A DNA stretch of 64,000 nucleotides from Alphaproteobacteria bacterium (GCA_030835385.1 JAURPI010000042.1:248001-312000), one strand, 5' to 3'. Shown: positions 1 to 9,880, numbered from the stretch's first letter. Notes: generated by a model not told the origin, from the sequence alone. Program-made: numbers and translations.

Positions 1-344
1 AGAACATGCAGAAGATGGTTGCCGCCAATGGATAGCGCATCTCCGTCTCCAGACACGATCCAAACATCAAGATCCGGGTTGGCGAGCTTCACACCTGAGG
101 CAACAGCTGGTGCTCGGCCATGAATTGTGTGAAATCCATATGTCGCCATGTAATAAGGAAAGCGCGATGCACACCCAATTCCAGAGACAAACACAGTGTT
201 GTCAGGCTTAGCCCCCATGTTGGCCAGAGCCATTTGAACCGCCTTCAAAATGGCGTAGTCCCCACAGCCAGGACACCAACGGACTTCCTGATCCGATGCA
301 AAATCCTTGGCCTTTAGTTTTGCGGGTTCGACCTGAACGTTCAT
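1..344 (-). CDS. korB: 2-oxoacid:ferredoxin oxidoreductase, beta subunit (3' end outside window)
   Basis: N-terminal 114 residues of the thiamine-diphosphate-binding beta subunit, which with KorA decarboxylates a 2-oxoacid (probably 2-oxoglutarate) to the acyl-CoA and reduces ferredoxin. Visible are the early Cys motif [10 protein letters not shown], the [10 protein letters not shown] segment, the [10 protein letters not shown] segment typical of the family and the ThDP/Mg-binding start [14 protein letters not shown]. The ATG follows a GGAGAG ribosome site, and the gene lies 25 bp downstream of korA, so the two form an operon. The C-terminal part is cut by the window edge. The 2-oxoglutarate preference is inferred from family resemblance; another 2-oxoacid is possible. 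Confidence 0.9.
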   Translation of the reverse strand, partial: MNVQVEPAKLKAKDFASDQEVRWCPGCGDYAILKAVQMALANMGAKPDNTVFVSGIGCASRFPYYMATYGFHTIHGRAPAVASGVKLANPDLDVWIVSGDGDALSIGGNHLLHV

Positions 345-369
345 TGTATCTCTCCAATAGCCACGCGAT

Positions 370-2256
370 TTAACCCTGCGCGCGGGCGCGAATAGCATCT
401 TCTACTTCTTTAATCGTCAGCGGTTGACCGGTCACTTTGAGATGACCGTCGATGTCCTGGCGGGTTTGACTGCGCAGGAAGGTCAACATTTGACCATTAT
501 TCATTTCAGCGACCAGCACCTTGTCATACTTGCCAAGCAGGTCGATTAAGTTCTTCGGCAGCGGCCAAAGATTGCGAATGTGGATATGGGCAACATCAAG
601 ACCCGCATCCCGCATGTTGGCGACGGCTCTGTTGATGGGACCATAGGTCGACCCCCAACCAACCACGGCCAGTTTGCCGCTGTCGTTTCCAAGCTCGACA
701 GATTGCGCTGGGATATCTTTTGCGATGTTTGCAATTTTATCGTTCCTTAAATCAGTCATGCGTTGATGGTTTTCTGGGTCGTAAGAAATGTTGCCGGACC
801 CATCGGCCTTTTCGATGCCGCCGATACGGTGGGTCAGACCAGGCGTGCCAGGTTTGACCCAAGGGCGAGCAAGAGTTTCCTCGTCGCGACTAAACGGCTG
901 GAACCCTTCAGCCTCTGACCGATAAGAAACCGGGAACGGCTTGTAGTCGGACATGGAGGGAATCATCCAAGGCTCAGCAGCATTGGCGATGTACCCATCC
1001 GACAGCAAAAACACAGGCGTCATATACTTAGTCGCCAATCGCACTGCTTCGATTGCCGTTTCAAAACAATCTCCAGGTGACCGCGCTGACAACACAACCA
1101 TCGGCGCGTCGCCGTTCCGCCCCCAGACCGTGAGAAACAGATCAGACTGCTCCGTTTTCGTCGGCAACCCGGTCGAAGGACCAGCGCGTTGCGTGTCAAC
1201 AATGATCAACGGCAATTCCGTTGAGATAGCCAAGCCGATTGCCTCTGTCTTAAGTGCGATGCCGGGACCGGAACTGGCAGTGATGCCCATGTTCCCGGCA
1301 TAGGAGGCTCCAATCGCAGAACACGCTGCAGCAATTTCATCTTCAGCCTGAAAGGTGGTGACACCGAAATTTTTGAGGCGCGACAAAATGTGGAGAATGG
1401 GCGACGAGGGCGTGATGGGATACGAACAAAACGTCATGTCGATTCCAGCGAGCTCGCAGCCGGCGACCAACCCCCAAGACAACGCCTCTGCACCTGTGAC
1501 AAGCCGATACTCACCGGGAGCGAATTCTACTTCGGCAACACGGGTTTGCTGGATGTCACCTGACACTTCCGCTGTCTCACCATAGGCGTGACCAGCCTTA
1601 AGAGCAGCGATATTAGCCTGGGCGACGGGCGATTCTGCACCGAATTTTCCAGCGACAAATTTTTCGGTCGCATCGGTGGTCCGGTCATACATCCAGTAGA
1701 TCAAACCAAGCGTCCACATGTTCTTGCCGCGGAGCGCTTCTTTCTGCGTGACGTCAAACTGTTTTGTTGCTTCTAGGGTGAGAGCCGAGATGTCGATCTC
1801 AATGGTGCGGTGCTCACCGAGTGTTCCATCTTCACGTGGATCAACATCGAACCCTGCCTTCTTTAGATTGCGCTCCGTGAAACTGCCGGAATCGACAATG
1901 ATCAGGCCGCCTGTTCGAACGTCCTTGTAATTGACTTTGAGAGCAGCCGGATTAAGCGCAACCAGCACATCAGGCGAATCGCCCGATGTTTTAATCATGC
2001 GGGAGCCAAATTTTATTTGGAAGGCTGAGACACCATAGGTGGTGCCAATCGGCGCACGAATTTCAGCGGGAAAGTCAGGAAACGTCGCTAATGAATTATG
2101 GTCCAGTGCCGTAGCTTGTGAGAACTGACCACCAAGAAGCTGTACACCATCACCGGAATCACCAGCAAAGCGAACAACGATCGAATCCCTGTCCGCTTCG
2201 GACATCTGGGTACCATCCGCACCATCACCTTTGGACGGATCTGTTTGCAGGTTCAT
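370..2256 (-). CDS. korA: 2-oxoacid:ferredoxin oxidoreductase, fused gamma-alpha subunit
   Basis: 628 residues, the usual length for the fused form. The gamma domain (about residues 25-215) opens with [16 protein letters not shown] and contains [10 protein letters not shown]; the alpha pyrimidine-binding domain follows from about residue 245 with [12 protein letters not shown] and [17 protein letters not shown]. With KorB it forms the ferredoxin-linked, CoA-dependent oxidoreductase that can replace or supplement 2-oxoglutarate dehydrogenase in the TCA cycle. The start is ATG, with an acidic, Ser-rich leader of about 20 residues ahead of the domain. It is first in the korAB operon; its promoter must lie in the short space up to the pseudogene ending at 2395. 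Confidence 0.93.
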   Translation of the reverse strand: MNLQTDPSKGDGADGTQMSEADRDSIVVRFAGDSGDGVQLLGGQFSQATALDHNSLATFPDFPAEIRAPIGTTYGVSAFQIKFGSRMIKTSGDSPDVLVALNPAALKVNYKDVRTGGLIIVDSGSFTERNLKKAGFDVDPREDGTLGEHRTIEIDISALTLEATKQFDVTQKEALRGKNMWTLGLIYWMYDRTTDATEKFVAGKFGAESPVAQANIAALKAGHAYGETAEVSGDIQQTRVAEVEFAPGEYRLVTGAEALSWGLVAGCELAGIDMTFCSYPITPSSPILHILSRLKNFGVTTFQAEDEIAAACSAIGASYAGNMGITASSGPGIALKTEAIGLAISTELPLIIVDTQRAGPSTGLPTKTEQSDLFLTVWGRNGDAPMVVLSARSPGDCFETAIEAVRLATKYMTPVFLLSDGYIANAAEPWMIPSMSDYKPFPVSYRSEAEGFQPFSRDEETLARPWVKPGTPGLTHRIGGIEKADGSGNISYDPENHQRMTDLRNDKIANIAKDIPAQSVELGNDSGKLAVVGWGSTYGPINRAVANMRDAGLDVAHIHIRNLWPLPKNLIDLLGKYDKVLVAEMNNGQMLTFLRSQTRQDIDGHLKVTGQPLTIKEVEDAIRARAQG

Positions 2257-2394
2257 GAACCATATCCTTTAGAAAACGGTGGCGCCGCATCCGACGGCCC
2301 CAAAAGCCATTAATTTGAGACATTTATAGGCGGTTTAAGCCCACAAAAATACCGAAAACACGCGCCGACCAACTGGCGAATTAATCGCCCCCGG

Positions 2395-2712
2395 TCAGTC
2401 GACCCTCACATCCATGGCATGGAAATTATAGACGCCGGAGTCACTGGCGGAATTCTTCACCCGCGACGACAAACCCCTAAAACCGACCATCTGAAACATT
2501 TATATGGCGGGTGGATCATCGTGACAACGCCTAAGCAGGGACCTCACCAACGCTTCCCGTCGACCTAGGTCGCCCTCAGTCATGGCCGCCTCAATGAGAG
2601 GCGTATCCTCAGGGTTACAATGCCATGGTCTGGACCACAGACAGGAATGCAGCCGAAAGGGTCTGAGTGCATCGAGAGACGGCATCGTATCCATGAGGAG
2701 ACGCGCAAGGTT
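2395..2712 (-). pseudogene. Decayed C-terminal tail of a family-5 peptide-binding protein
   Basis: Read in one frame, this stretch encodes the last ~100 residues of the same family as the three intact binding proteins at 9.9-14.5 kb. PSLDALRPFRLHSCLW and PWHCNPEDTPLIEAAM align with PSLDSLRALRLHSCLR and PWYCDEAIMPMIRSAI of the third copy. The frame is broken by TAA at 2500-2502, exactly where relatives have Tyr or Phe (AVYMF against AI-stop-MF), then continues in frame as MFQMVGFRG to a natural TGA at 2395-2397, where relatives also end. There is no signal peptide or N-terminal lobe: upstream in the same frame is an unrelated TPR ORF ending at 2713. The upstream edge of similarity (about 2690-2712) is approximate. 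It is non-functional as a transporter component. Confidence 0.8.
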
Positions 2713-2970
2713 TTAGGGAGCGGGAACGTGGCCTGGCTGTTCAGAGAGAGCCGCACCCAGCGTCGCTTCGGCGCTGGCGTGATCGCCGGTTTGAGATAGA
2801 AGGCTGCCCAATAGACAAAGTGCTTCAACGTGCTTCTTATCTTTCTTGAGTATTTTGCGGTAGAAACGCTCAGCACCCTTTAAGTCACCAGACTGATGCA
2901 GGTTAAAGCCGTCCTGCAACATAATCGCGGCCGCTTTACTCTGTTCGCGCGTGCTAACGTGACCAGCCAA
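2713..2970 (-). CDS. Short TPR protein, probably a truncated gene
   Basis: Up to 85 residues holding two tetratricopeptide-like helical pairs: one around GFNLHQSGDLKGAERFYRKI, the second around VEALCLLGSLLSQTGDHASA. This pattern is normally the N-terminal end of much longer TPR or TPR-sulfotransferase proteins. The frame starts right after the metC stop; the first candidate start is TTG at 2970 and an ATG lies at 2922, neither with a good ribosome site. It stops three codons before sequence derived from a binding-protein gene in the same frame, so it is probably the stump of a TPR gene fused to a foreign tail by deletion. Function unknown; it may not be expressed. Confidence 0.45.
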   Translation of the reverse strand: MAGHVSTREQSKAAAIMLQDGFNLHQSGDLKGAERFYRKILKKDKKHVEALCLLGSLLSQTGDHASAEATLGAALSEQPGHVPAP

Positions 2971-4161
2971 TCAAACATTGAGCGTTGCGTTGAAACGCGC
3001 GAGACCTTCCTCAAGATCGGCGATCAAATCGTCTGGATCTTCAAGACCAATGTGAAGCCGAATACCTGGCTCTGGGTGAGCCCACTCCGTTGCCGTCCGA
3101 CCCTTCTTTGGGAACGATGCACACATCAGGCTTTCATAGCCACCCCACGAAAACCCCATAGGAAAATACTTCATGCCGTTGAGCATGGCATAAGCGGCCT
3201 CTCGCGACGTCTTCTTAAAGATAACGCCGAACAACCCGCTTGCACCTGTAAAGTCACGCTTCCAAATTTCGTGTCCCGGATCTTCTGGCAGTGCGGGATA
3301 CAACACACACTCGACTTCTGGGCGGGCTTGAAACCATTTTGCGATTTTCATGGTGCTGATCTCGTGTTGACGAAGACGCACACCCAGAGTGCGCAACCCG
3401 CGTGTCGCGAGGTAGACATCATCGGGGCTTGCCGCAACGCCTATTTCCTGTCGCCCGGAGTAGAGGGTAGGAAAATGCTTCTCCACTGCTGTGATACTGC
3501 CCAACATGACATCAGAATGACCGACGATATATTTGGTACAGGCCTGAATGGAAACATCAGCGCCGAGCGTCAGCGGTTTGTGGAACAGCGGTGAGGCCCA
3601 GGTATTGTCGATCATGACAACAATGTTCTCGTCTTTACTATGAGCGGCTGTGGCGATGGCAGGTATATCCTGCATTTCGAAGGTGTGGGACCCTGGGCTT
3701 TCCGTAAACACGACCGTCGTGTGGGGCTGGATCAAATCTTCAATGCCGGCGCCAATGTAGGGATCGTAGTAGGTGGTCTCTACGCCGAAACGAGCGAGGG
3801 TTCTGTTGCAGAAATGGCGCGTGGGCTCATAAACGGAATCAACCATGAGAAGGTGGTCACCCGCTTTGAGAAAACAAAGCAGGGCTGTGGTCACGGCACC
3901 AAGACCCGACGGAGCAAGAACCGTATCAAACCCTTGCTCTAGGTCTGTGAGAGCCTCCTCCAACGTCCAAGACGTTGGCGACCCCTTGCGGCCATAGAAG
4001 TGCATCTTCTTTTGCTGATTGATCGCTCCTTCAGACGCGGCCTGCATTTGGTCCGTATCAGCAAAAAGTACCGTCGACGCGCGATAGACCGGCGTGTTGA
4101 CGACACCATGCTTATGGGCGTTCTTGCCGCCACCGTGGATGATTTTTGTATCTTCTTTCAT
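2971..4161 (-). CDS. metC: Cystathionine beta-lyase, PLP-dependent
   Basis: 396 residues, normal for the Cys/Met metabolism PLP enzyme family (cystathionine beta-lyase: cystathionine to homocysteine, pyruvate and ammonia; cytoplasmic). The PLP lysine lies in SIQACTKYIVGHSDVMLG; the substrate-binding YGRKGSPTSWTLEEAL and the cofactor-binding SGLGAVTTALL and DNTWASPL segments are also present. MetC-type enzymes share the GFSWGGYESL segment near residue 340, which favours beta-lyase over gamma-synthase or gamma-lyase. The start is ATG, and no clear SAM riboswitch was found in the ~200 bp upstream. A truncated TPR ORF begins immediately downstream. Confidence 0.88.
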   Translation of the reverse strand: MKEDTKIIHGGGKNAHKHGVVNTPVYRASTVLFADTDQMQAASEGAINQQKKMHFYGRKGSPTSWTLEEALTDLEQGFDTVLAPSGLGAVTTALLCFLKAGDHLLMVDSVYEPTRHFCNRTLARFGVETTYYDPYIGAGIEDLIQPHTTVVFTESPGSHTFEMQDIPAIATAAHSKDENIVVMIDNTWASPLFHKPLTLGADVSIQACTKYIVGHSDVMLGSITAVEKHFPTLYSGRQEIGVAASPDDVYLATRGLRTLGVRLRQHEISTMKIAKWFQARPEVECVLYPALPEDPGHEIWKRDFTGASGLFGVIFKKTSREAAYAMLNGMKYFPMGFSWGGYESLMCASFPKKGRTATEWAHPEPGIRLHIGLEDPDDLIADLEEGLARFNATLNV

Positions 4162-4304
4162 GGCGTCGCCCCGTGAGTCTAAGTCAGTCTTGTGTGGTGA
4201 GCTTATATAGAGCCAAAGATCAATTTTTGAGGCCTATGTAAACCCAATCTTTGCACATAAGTCTCCGACACAGCCGGTCCTTCAAGCCAACTGCAGCGAC
4301 CCAA

Positions 4305-4339
4305 AAAGAAAGAGGCCCTCGGATTGCTCCGAGGGCCTC
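4305..4339 (-). terminator. Intrinsic terminator of the first TonB-dependent receptor gene
   Basis: A perfect 12-bp stem (4312-4323 with 4328-4339) and a 4-nt loop. On the minus strand it is followed by TTTCTTTTT. It lies 40 bp past the receptor stop codon. Confidence 0.9.
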
Positions 4340-4378
4340 AATACTTAGCCGTTAGGCTTCGTTGTTTAGGCTCTCACC

Positions 4379-6835
4379 TTAGAAGGTGTGAACGACCTTG
4401 ACGCCGAATTGACGCTTTTCAGCTGGTGTCGTAGCAACACCTTGGCTGAAGAGGAAGTCAAACAGGCTAGCGCCTGAGAAGTCAGACCAGCGTGTACCTG
4501 CAAGATAGTTGTCATCATCAAAGATATTTTTGACATAACCCTCAATGCGTGTGCCATCCATCTCAAAGCCAGCACGCAGATTGAAGCGCCAGTACTTACC
4601 GATGTATGAGAAGTTCTTCTCTTCGTTAAATGCACGACCGAAGTAGTGACCGTCGAAGCGAATGAAGTAATCCCAATCATTGGTCAGCTGATCGGTCCAA
4701 GTGGTAGAGAAGGATCCACTCCAGTCCGGATAGCGCGCCGGTGTGTTGCCTGAGCAATCAGAACGCGTAGCTGCAGGGGCAAACGGCGAGAAGCCACAAG
4801 TCAAGGTGCCATATTCACCTTTGGCATAGTTGACTGTGAAGTCACCCGAGAAGTTTTCGTTCAGGGCAAATCCACCTTCAAGTTCGATACCCTCAAGGTC
4901 CGCGTCACCAGCGTTAAACTGCAGGTTCAGCACTCGGTCAATGCCATTGGTGTCTGTGATGGGAATACCCTGACGAGTCTTCAGGTTGGTCCAGTCCATA
5001 TGGTAAGCAACCAATGAGAAGAACATCCTGTTGTCAAACAACTGCTGCTTCCAACCCAGTTCATAGTTGACGAGTTTTTCTTCGTCATTGAACAGGCTCA
5101 AGTTGCCACCAACGACGGCAGACACTGCAGCAAAGTCCGTTGCGTTAAGTGGCGCCAAATCGGTGTTAAAGAAGCCTGGTAGATTACCCTCGGAGTAGGT
5201 GGCCCATATGGTGGAATTATCCATCGGATTGTAGGACAACGTGACACGCGGCAGGAAGCTCTTGAACTTGTCCTCAAAGTCCACACCCGGAGTGGTGCGC
5301 TCATCCTGCTGGATTGTGTCTTCTTGATACCGCCATTCGAAGTCGAGAGTCAGATCTTCTGTGATGTCATAACCCAAAGAGCCAAACACACCGATCGTTT
5401 CGCCAGTTTCCAGTGGGAAGGCTGTGGTCATTAAAGTGTGCGGACCAGGTAGATTACCGCCAATAACGCCCAGCGTTACGCCACCATCAGAGCCCCAGAT
5501 ATTAAGACCGCCATTACCTTGCTGGATGTAATCAACCGTGAAGTAGTTAGCACCAACAGAGTATCTCAAAGCTTGGTCTTGCGGCGAATCAAGGGTGATT
5601 TCAGCTGTATAATCTTCATGCCGCTGGGGATCTTGTGACAAAAAGTTTTGCGCACGGGTCAAATCAAAGTCTCGCACCCAGTTGGCCCGCATATCACTAT
5701 ATCCAAGCACGACGTTAATGGCATGTCCGTCATCGAATTCGTAATCGGAAATCAAAGACGCACGCCATTGCTTACGACGAAGACCAACAAAGTCGACCAA
5801 CGGAACACCAGGAACCTTCGGACGGGTAACCGTACCGCGGGGGTCGGTAATTTCCGTAGCCCGGAACGCCGCAATGTCGAAAGCAGTTAGTGTCGTATTC
5901 GGAGCAATAAAAGCGTCAACGTCAACTTTCGGTACCGGGCCACAGAAGTAATCAGCCAAAGTATCGGCGGCCGATGTGATACCTTGTGACCGACAGTTTG
6001 TGCCCGCATTTGCCGAGCCACTTCCACGATCCGACAGAGCCGAACCAAGCAATAGGCCAGCAGCTGGGCCATCGTTATCGCGCGAATAGAGAACACGCAA
6101 TTTCGTGGAGAAGTTTTCAGACGGCTGAGCAAACAAGACAGCTTGCAGCGTTTCCGTCCGCTCACGGCCTAGCTCACCGCCATCGGCGTTGGAACGGTAC
6201 TGACCGTCAGTGCCATAGCCACGGGCAGAAATACGATAGGACAGCTTGTCATCAACCAGCGGGCCTTCGTGAGACACGGAGATATCATAGCTGCCATCTT
6301 CGCCCCACTCAGCCGCGGCGCGACCGGCGTACTCAAAACCAGGGGTCTTGGTGACGTAGTTCACAGCACCAGCGAAAGTTGAACGACCGAAGGTCGCAGA
6401 TTGCGGTCCTTTAATGATTTCAACACGCTCAAGGTTTGAGAAGTCCAAGCTGGCAACACCTTGAGAGACGTAGACGCCGTCAAGGAACACCGTACCGAGC
6501 TGCTGAGATGCAGCGGATTGGTTGGAGTCCATGCCGCGGAAGCGGACCGCCGTATTAAAACGACCAGGAATCTGACCACCTTGCTTATTAAAGTGCATGC
6601 CAGCCGTGACAAACGAGAGGTCTTCAAGGTTAGTGAAACCGCTGCGATCTAGCTCATCGAATGAAAAAGCAGAAATAGCGACCGGAATTTCGAGTAAAGA
6701 TTCTTCACGTTTACGCGCCGTAACGACGATTTCTTCGAGTGCCAAGCTTTGTGCAACGGCAGTGTTATCAACCACCCCGGTAGTCGCTATGGCAATGCCT
6801 GCAACGCCAGCACTTAAGCGAGTTAAAAAGGTCAT
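4379..6835 (-). CDS. TonB-dependent outer-membrane receptor (copy 1)
   Basis: About 818 residues. A signal peptide (TRLSAGVAGIAIATTGVV, then AVAQS) is followed by a TonB-box-like LALEEIVVTARKREESLLE, the plug domain (SVKGPQ-type motif ERVEIIKGPQSATFGRST) and a 22-strand-type barrel ending in the outer-membrane signal QFGVKVVHTF. It would import a large or scarce ligand such as an iron or other metal complex, vitamin or glycan across the outer membrane using TonB energy; the ligand is not predictable. The ATG at 6835 is preferred over an upstream in-frame TTG because GGGGGA precedes it. It is divergent from a close paralogue at 7311 and is followed by a strong terminator. Confidence 0.93.
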   Translation of the reverse strand: MTFLTRLSAGVAGIAIATTGVVDNTAVAQSLALEEIVVTARKREESLLEIPVAISAFSFDELDRSGFTNLEDLSFVTAGMHFNKQGGQIPGRFNTAVRFRGMDSNQSAASQQLGTVFLDGVYVSQGVASLDFSNLERVEIIKGPQSATFGRSTFAGAVNYVTKTPGFEYAGRAAAEWGEDGSYDISVSHEGPLVDDKLSYRISARGYGTDGQYRSNADGGELGRERTETLQAVLFAQPSENFSTKLRVLYSRDNDGPAAGLLLGSALSDRGSGSANAGTNCRSQGITSAADTLADYFCGPVPKVDVDAFIAPNTTLTAFDIAAFRATEITDPRGTVTRPKVPGVPLVDFVGLRRKQWRASLISDYEFDDGHAINVVLGYSDMRANWVRDFDLTRAQNFLSQDPQRHEDYTAEITLDSPQDQALRYSVGANYFTVDYIQQGNGGLNIWGSDGGVTLGVIGGNLPGPHTLMTTAFPLETGETIGVFGSLGYDITEDLTLDFEWRYQEDTIQQDERTTPGVDFEDKFKSFLPRVTLSYNPMDNSTIWATYSEGNLPGFFNTDLAPLNATDFAAVSAVVGGNLSLFNDEEKLVNYELGWKQQLFDNRMFFSLVAYHMDWTNLKTRQGIPITDTNGIDRVLNLQFNAGDADLEGIELEGGFALNENFSGDFTVNYAKGEYGTLTCGFSPFAPAATRSDCSGNTPARYPDWSGSFSTTWTDQLTNDWDYFIRFDGHYFGRAFNEEKNFSYIGKYWRFNLRAGFEMDGTRIEGYVKNIFDDDNYLAGTRWSDFSGASLFDFLFSQGVATTPAEKRQFGVKVVHTF

Positions 6836-7310
6836 AGTCTTATGATCCCCCAATTATGATTTAGCGGGACGCTTCCGCCCCTCACATTTTCTTCTGACAC
6901 TACGAGCATCAAAAGGGAATTCTTAAAAGGTTCCGTGGTTATGATTGCCTCGTATCCATAGCTGTAGCAACCAGGAAACAGTGTTCTGGACAAATTAAGT
7001 TAACCCTATGACCTCTTTGCAACATGTCGCCCGAATAGGGAAAGATGGTCTGCTTTGTCTGTATATTGGCTAGATTTTAGCAAAATATCCTATATTTTTC
7101 ATATAATATGTTGCAAATATAATACACAACACACCTCGTGATGGTGAAAAGGGTTGTTTGGTCTTTTTCTTGAAGGCAATTTAGTTAAGATTTACTGTTT
7201 TTCGACAGCGCATGAGGATGCAGGCTAGCGCCAACTCGTTGCAATGCCCGCCTTGCTTGTTCCGAAAGTCGTACGACTAAAATTGATACACCCTTGGAAG
7301 GGGACATTGC
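6836..7310. promoter_or_regulatory. Divergent promoter region between two TonB-dependent receptors
   Basis: A 475-bp, AT-rich gene-free stretch that must carry promoters for both receptors. The heptamer GTTGCAA occurs three times: on the minus strand at 7017-7023, and on the plus strand at 7110-7116 and 7238-7244. The first two extend to a perfect 10-bp inverted pair (TTTGCAACAT at 7016-7025, ATGTTGCAAA at 7108-7117). They may be operator half-sites; no known regulator motif (Fur, TonB-ECF) was recognised. The ribosome site of the right-hand gene is AAGGGG. Confidence 0.5.
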
Positions 7311-9854
7311 ATGAAATTTAGGAGATTTGGCCTTCATGGCCTCGCTCTTGCAACAGCGGTGGTGATGGCTTTTCCATTAGCCGCTGAAGCACAGAGTATT
7401 GCCCTTGAAGAAATCGTGGTGACGGCGCGTAAGCGTTCTGAAAGCCTGCAAGAGATTCCGGTCGCGATCACGGCCTTCTCATCGCAACAAATGGAAGCCA
7501 TCGGTGCGCCGAACCTGGTCGATCTGGCCAAGTTCACACCAGGTCTTCAATTCAACGAACAAGGCGTGCAGGAGCCAGGCCGTGTTTACACCGCCATTCG
7601 CTTCCGCGGCCTTGGTTCTGAATTGAAAGAGCCTTTTGCGCAAACAGGGTCCGCCTTCTTGGACGGCATCTACATGCCTGGCGGTGTGTCCAGTATGGGT
7701 AACGAAAACTTTGAGCGCATCGAAGTTGTGAAAGGCCCATCATCTGCATGGTTGGGTCGCTCGACCTTTGCTGGTGCGGTGAACTTCATCACCAAGACTC
7801 CGAGCACGACCGAATACTCCGGACGCGCCTCAACCCGTTTTGCGGAAGACGGCACGTATGACGTGACCTTCTCTCATGAAGGCCCCCTTGTCGAAGACAA
7901 GCTAGCCTATCGAGCCTTTGTCCGCGGCTATGGCACCGACGGCCAATACTCCGCCTCAGATGGCGGTGACTTGGGTGCAGAACGCACAGACACGATGATG
8001 GGCACGCTGTTCGCGACACCCACCGAAGACTTAACTATCAAGCTGCATGCCATTTATTCTAGGGATAAGGATAGCTCTCCGGCTCAAGCGTTCATCAGTG
8101 GCCCTCTTGGTCTGCGTGGTAATAACACGACCAACCTGACCAACTGTCTCGCAAACCGCACGGGCGGCTTGACCAAGGCTGACGGTGTGACACCTCTGAC
8201 AGACTGGGTCTGTGGAAAGATTCCTGAAGTTTCAAGCATCATTGATTCATCAACGGCGTTGTCAGCGGATTTAATCAACTTCTGGAACAACGTTGTGCCT
8301 GAATTCCCTGGTGCTCCGTACATCGATCAAGTGGGCTTGCGGCGTAAAAACCTTCGTTTTTCTTTGAATGTTGACTACGACATCAACGCTACAGGTTTTT
8401 TTGAAGGCTCAACACTGTCGTTCCTCGGTGGTTACGGTAAAGAAAACTCTGTGTTCATTCGTGACTTCGACTTAACTCCGGTTGCCAACTGGCTGTCACG
8501 GGATCCTTCACAGAACAAGATCAAGCAGTTCGAAGCACGCATCACCTCCAGTGAAGACAATGATCTGACCTGGATGCTCGGTGTCAGCTACTTTGACGGT
8601 GGCTTCCAAGCCACGTTCCAAGGCGGTGAAGTAGCCGTCGGTACGGACGGCGGTCTGACGGGTCCAGGAGCCTTTGATCTGGATACGGCTCTTGGCCGTG
8701 TTGCAGACGGAGTCTGCCCTTGCTTCTTCCCACCTCTGACCATTGGCCCTGAGAACGGTGGGGAAACCAAAGGCGTGTTCGGCACCATCGGGTACCAGTT
8801 CACCGATGAGTTTTCGTTCGACTTTGAATGGCGCTATCAGAAGGATAGCATCACCGTCATTCTTCCTGGTGTAACAGATGTCTCTGGGTTTGCTCCGCAA
8901 ATTCAAGCACTTGGTACCGGCAACGGCGGCGAGCTAGGTCAGTCCTTTAACAAGTTCTTGCCTCGCGTCACGTTACAGTACCAACCGAGCGATGAAACCA
9001 ATGTGTGGGCCACGTTCTCTCGCGGCAACACGCCTGGTTACTTCAACGCTGACGTTGTTAACCGTCCGGCAGCTGACATCGATTTGATCTTTGCTCAGAT
9101 CGACACAGATGTCTTCCTCGGTGAGGAAACGCTCGACAACTACGAGCTGGGTTGGAAACAACAGTTCCTGGACAACCGGGTCAACTTCTCCTTGGTCGCG
9201 TATTACATGGAGTGGAAGAACCAGAAGACCAGAACTGGCGCGACGATTAATCGGAACGATGCTGCAGGGTCCCAAATCGCTTTGAACGCCACCATCGGTG
9301 GATTCAATACCGAGTTTAAGGGCATTGAGTTCGAAGGATCTGCCGCAGTCACGGACAACCTCATCTTTGATTGGGGTGTGAACTACGCCGATGCTGAGTT
9401 CAAAAACTTCGAATGTGGGTTCACAGATGACTTCTTCCCGCCCGCTGCCGATGGTCGCTTAGTTTGTGATGGCAACCGACCTGTTCAGTTCCCGAAATGG
9501 AGTGGGTCACTTGCAGGAACATGGACAGATAGCCTGACCGACGATTGGGACTACTTCATTCGGTGGGATGCCTCCTACACCGGCAAGCGCTTCGCTGACG
9601 AAGCCAACTTCGCCTATGTGGGTTCACAAATCCTATCTAACCTACGCATCGGCTTCACGAACGATACCGTGCGCTTGGAAGGGTTCGTCACCAACCTGTT
9701 CAACGACAAGACCTGGCTGGCAGGACAACGCTGGACCGACTTCTCAGCTGACCAGGGTGGCCTGTTCCCGTTCGAGTTTACGGTACAACAAGGTATTGCT
9801 CTGAGCGCACCAAAACTGCGTCAGTTCGGTGTCCGTGCGTCGTATAACTTCTAG
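7311..9854 (+). CDS. TonB-dependent outer-membrane receptor (copy 2)
   Basis: 847 residues, a clear paralogue of the divergent gene to its left. Signal peptide (LATAVVMAFPLAAEAQS), TonB-box-like IALEEIVVTARKR, plug with RIEVVKGPSSAWLGRSTF, then a beta-barrel with several external loops rich in Cys (for example CLANRT and VCPCFFPP) and a terminal RQFGVRASYNF. It sits directly upstream of three binding-protein genes transcribed the same way, so it is a good candidate for the outer-membrane step of the same uptake route. The start is ATG with AAGGGGACATTGC in front. Substrate unknown. Confidence 0.93.
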   Translation: MKFRRFGLHGLALATAVVMAFPLAAEAQSIALEEIVVTARKRSESLQEIPVAITAFSSQQMEAIGAPNLVDLAKFTPGLQFNEQGVQEPGRVYTAIRFRGLGSELKEPFAQTGSAFLDGIYMPGGVSSMGNENFERIEVVKGPSSAWLGRSTFAGAVNFITKTPSTTEYSGRASTRFAEDGTYDVTFSHEGPLVEDKLAYRAFVRGYGTDGQYSASDGGDLGAERTDTMMGTLFATPTEDLTIKLHAIYSRDKDSSPAQAFISGPLGLRGNNTTNLTNCLANRTGGLTKADGVTPLTDWVCGKIPEVSSIIDSSTALSADLINFWNNVVPEFPGAPYIDQVGLRRKNLRFSLNVDYDINATGFFEGSTLSFLGGYGKENSVFIRDFDLTPVANWLSRDPSQNKIKQFEARITSSEDNDLTWMLGVSYFDGGFQATFQGGEVAVGTDGGLTGPGAFDLDTALGRVADGVCPCFFPPLTIGPENGGETKGVFGTIGYQFTDEFSFDFEWRYQKDSITVILPGVTDVSGFAPQIQALGTGNGGELGQSFNKFLPRVTLQYQPSDETNVWATFSRGNTPGYFNADVVNRPAADIDLIFAQIDTDVFLGEETLDNYELGWKQQFLDNRVNFSLVAYYMEWKNQKTRTGATINRNDAAGSQIALNATIGGFNTEFKGIEFEGSAAVTDNLIFDWGVNYADAEFKNFECGFTDDFFPPAADGRLVCDGNRPVQFPKWSGSLAGTWTDSLTDDWDYFIRWDASYTGKRFADEANFAYVGSQILSNLRIGFTNDTVRLEGFVTNLFNDKTWLAGQRWTDFSADQGGLFPFEFTVQQGIALSAPKLRQFGVRASYNF

Positions 9855-9880
9855 AACGAGACGACATAAACTGTTTTGGG

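Noticed and set aside
4162-4304. Possible SAM riboswitch before metC
   Set aside because: The SAM-II conserved core was not found, and no stem plus pseudoknot pattern was visible.
8508-8906. A long antisense ORF of 132 codons inside receptor copy 2
   Set aside because: It mirrors the codon structure of the receptor gene, has no signals of its own and no recognised domain.
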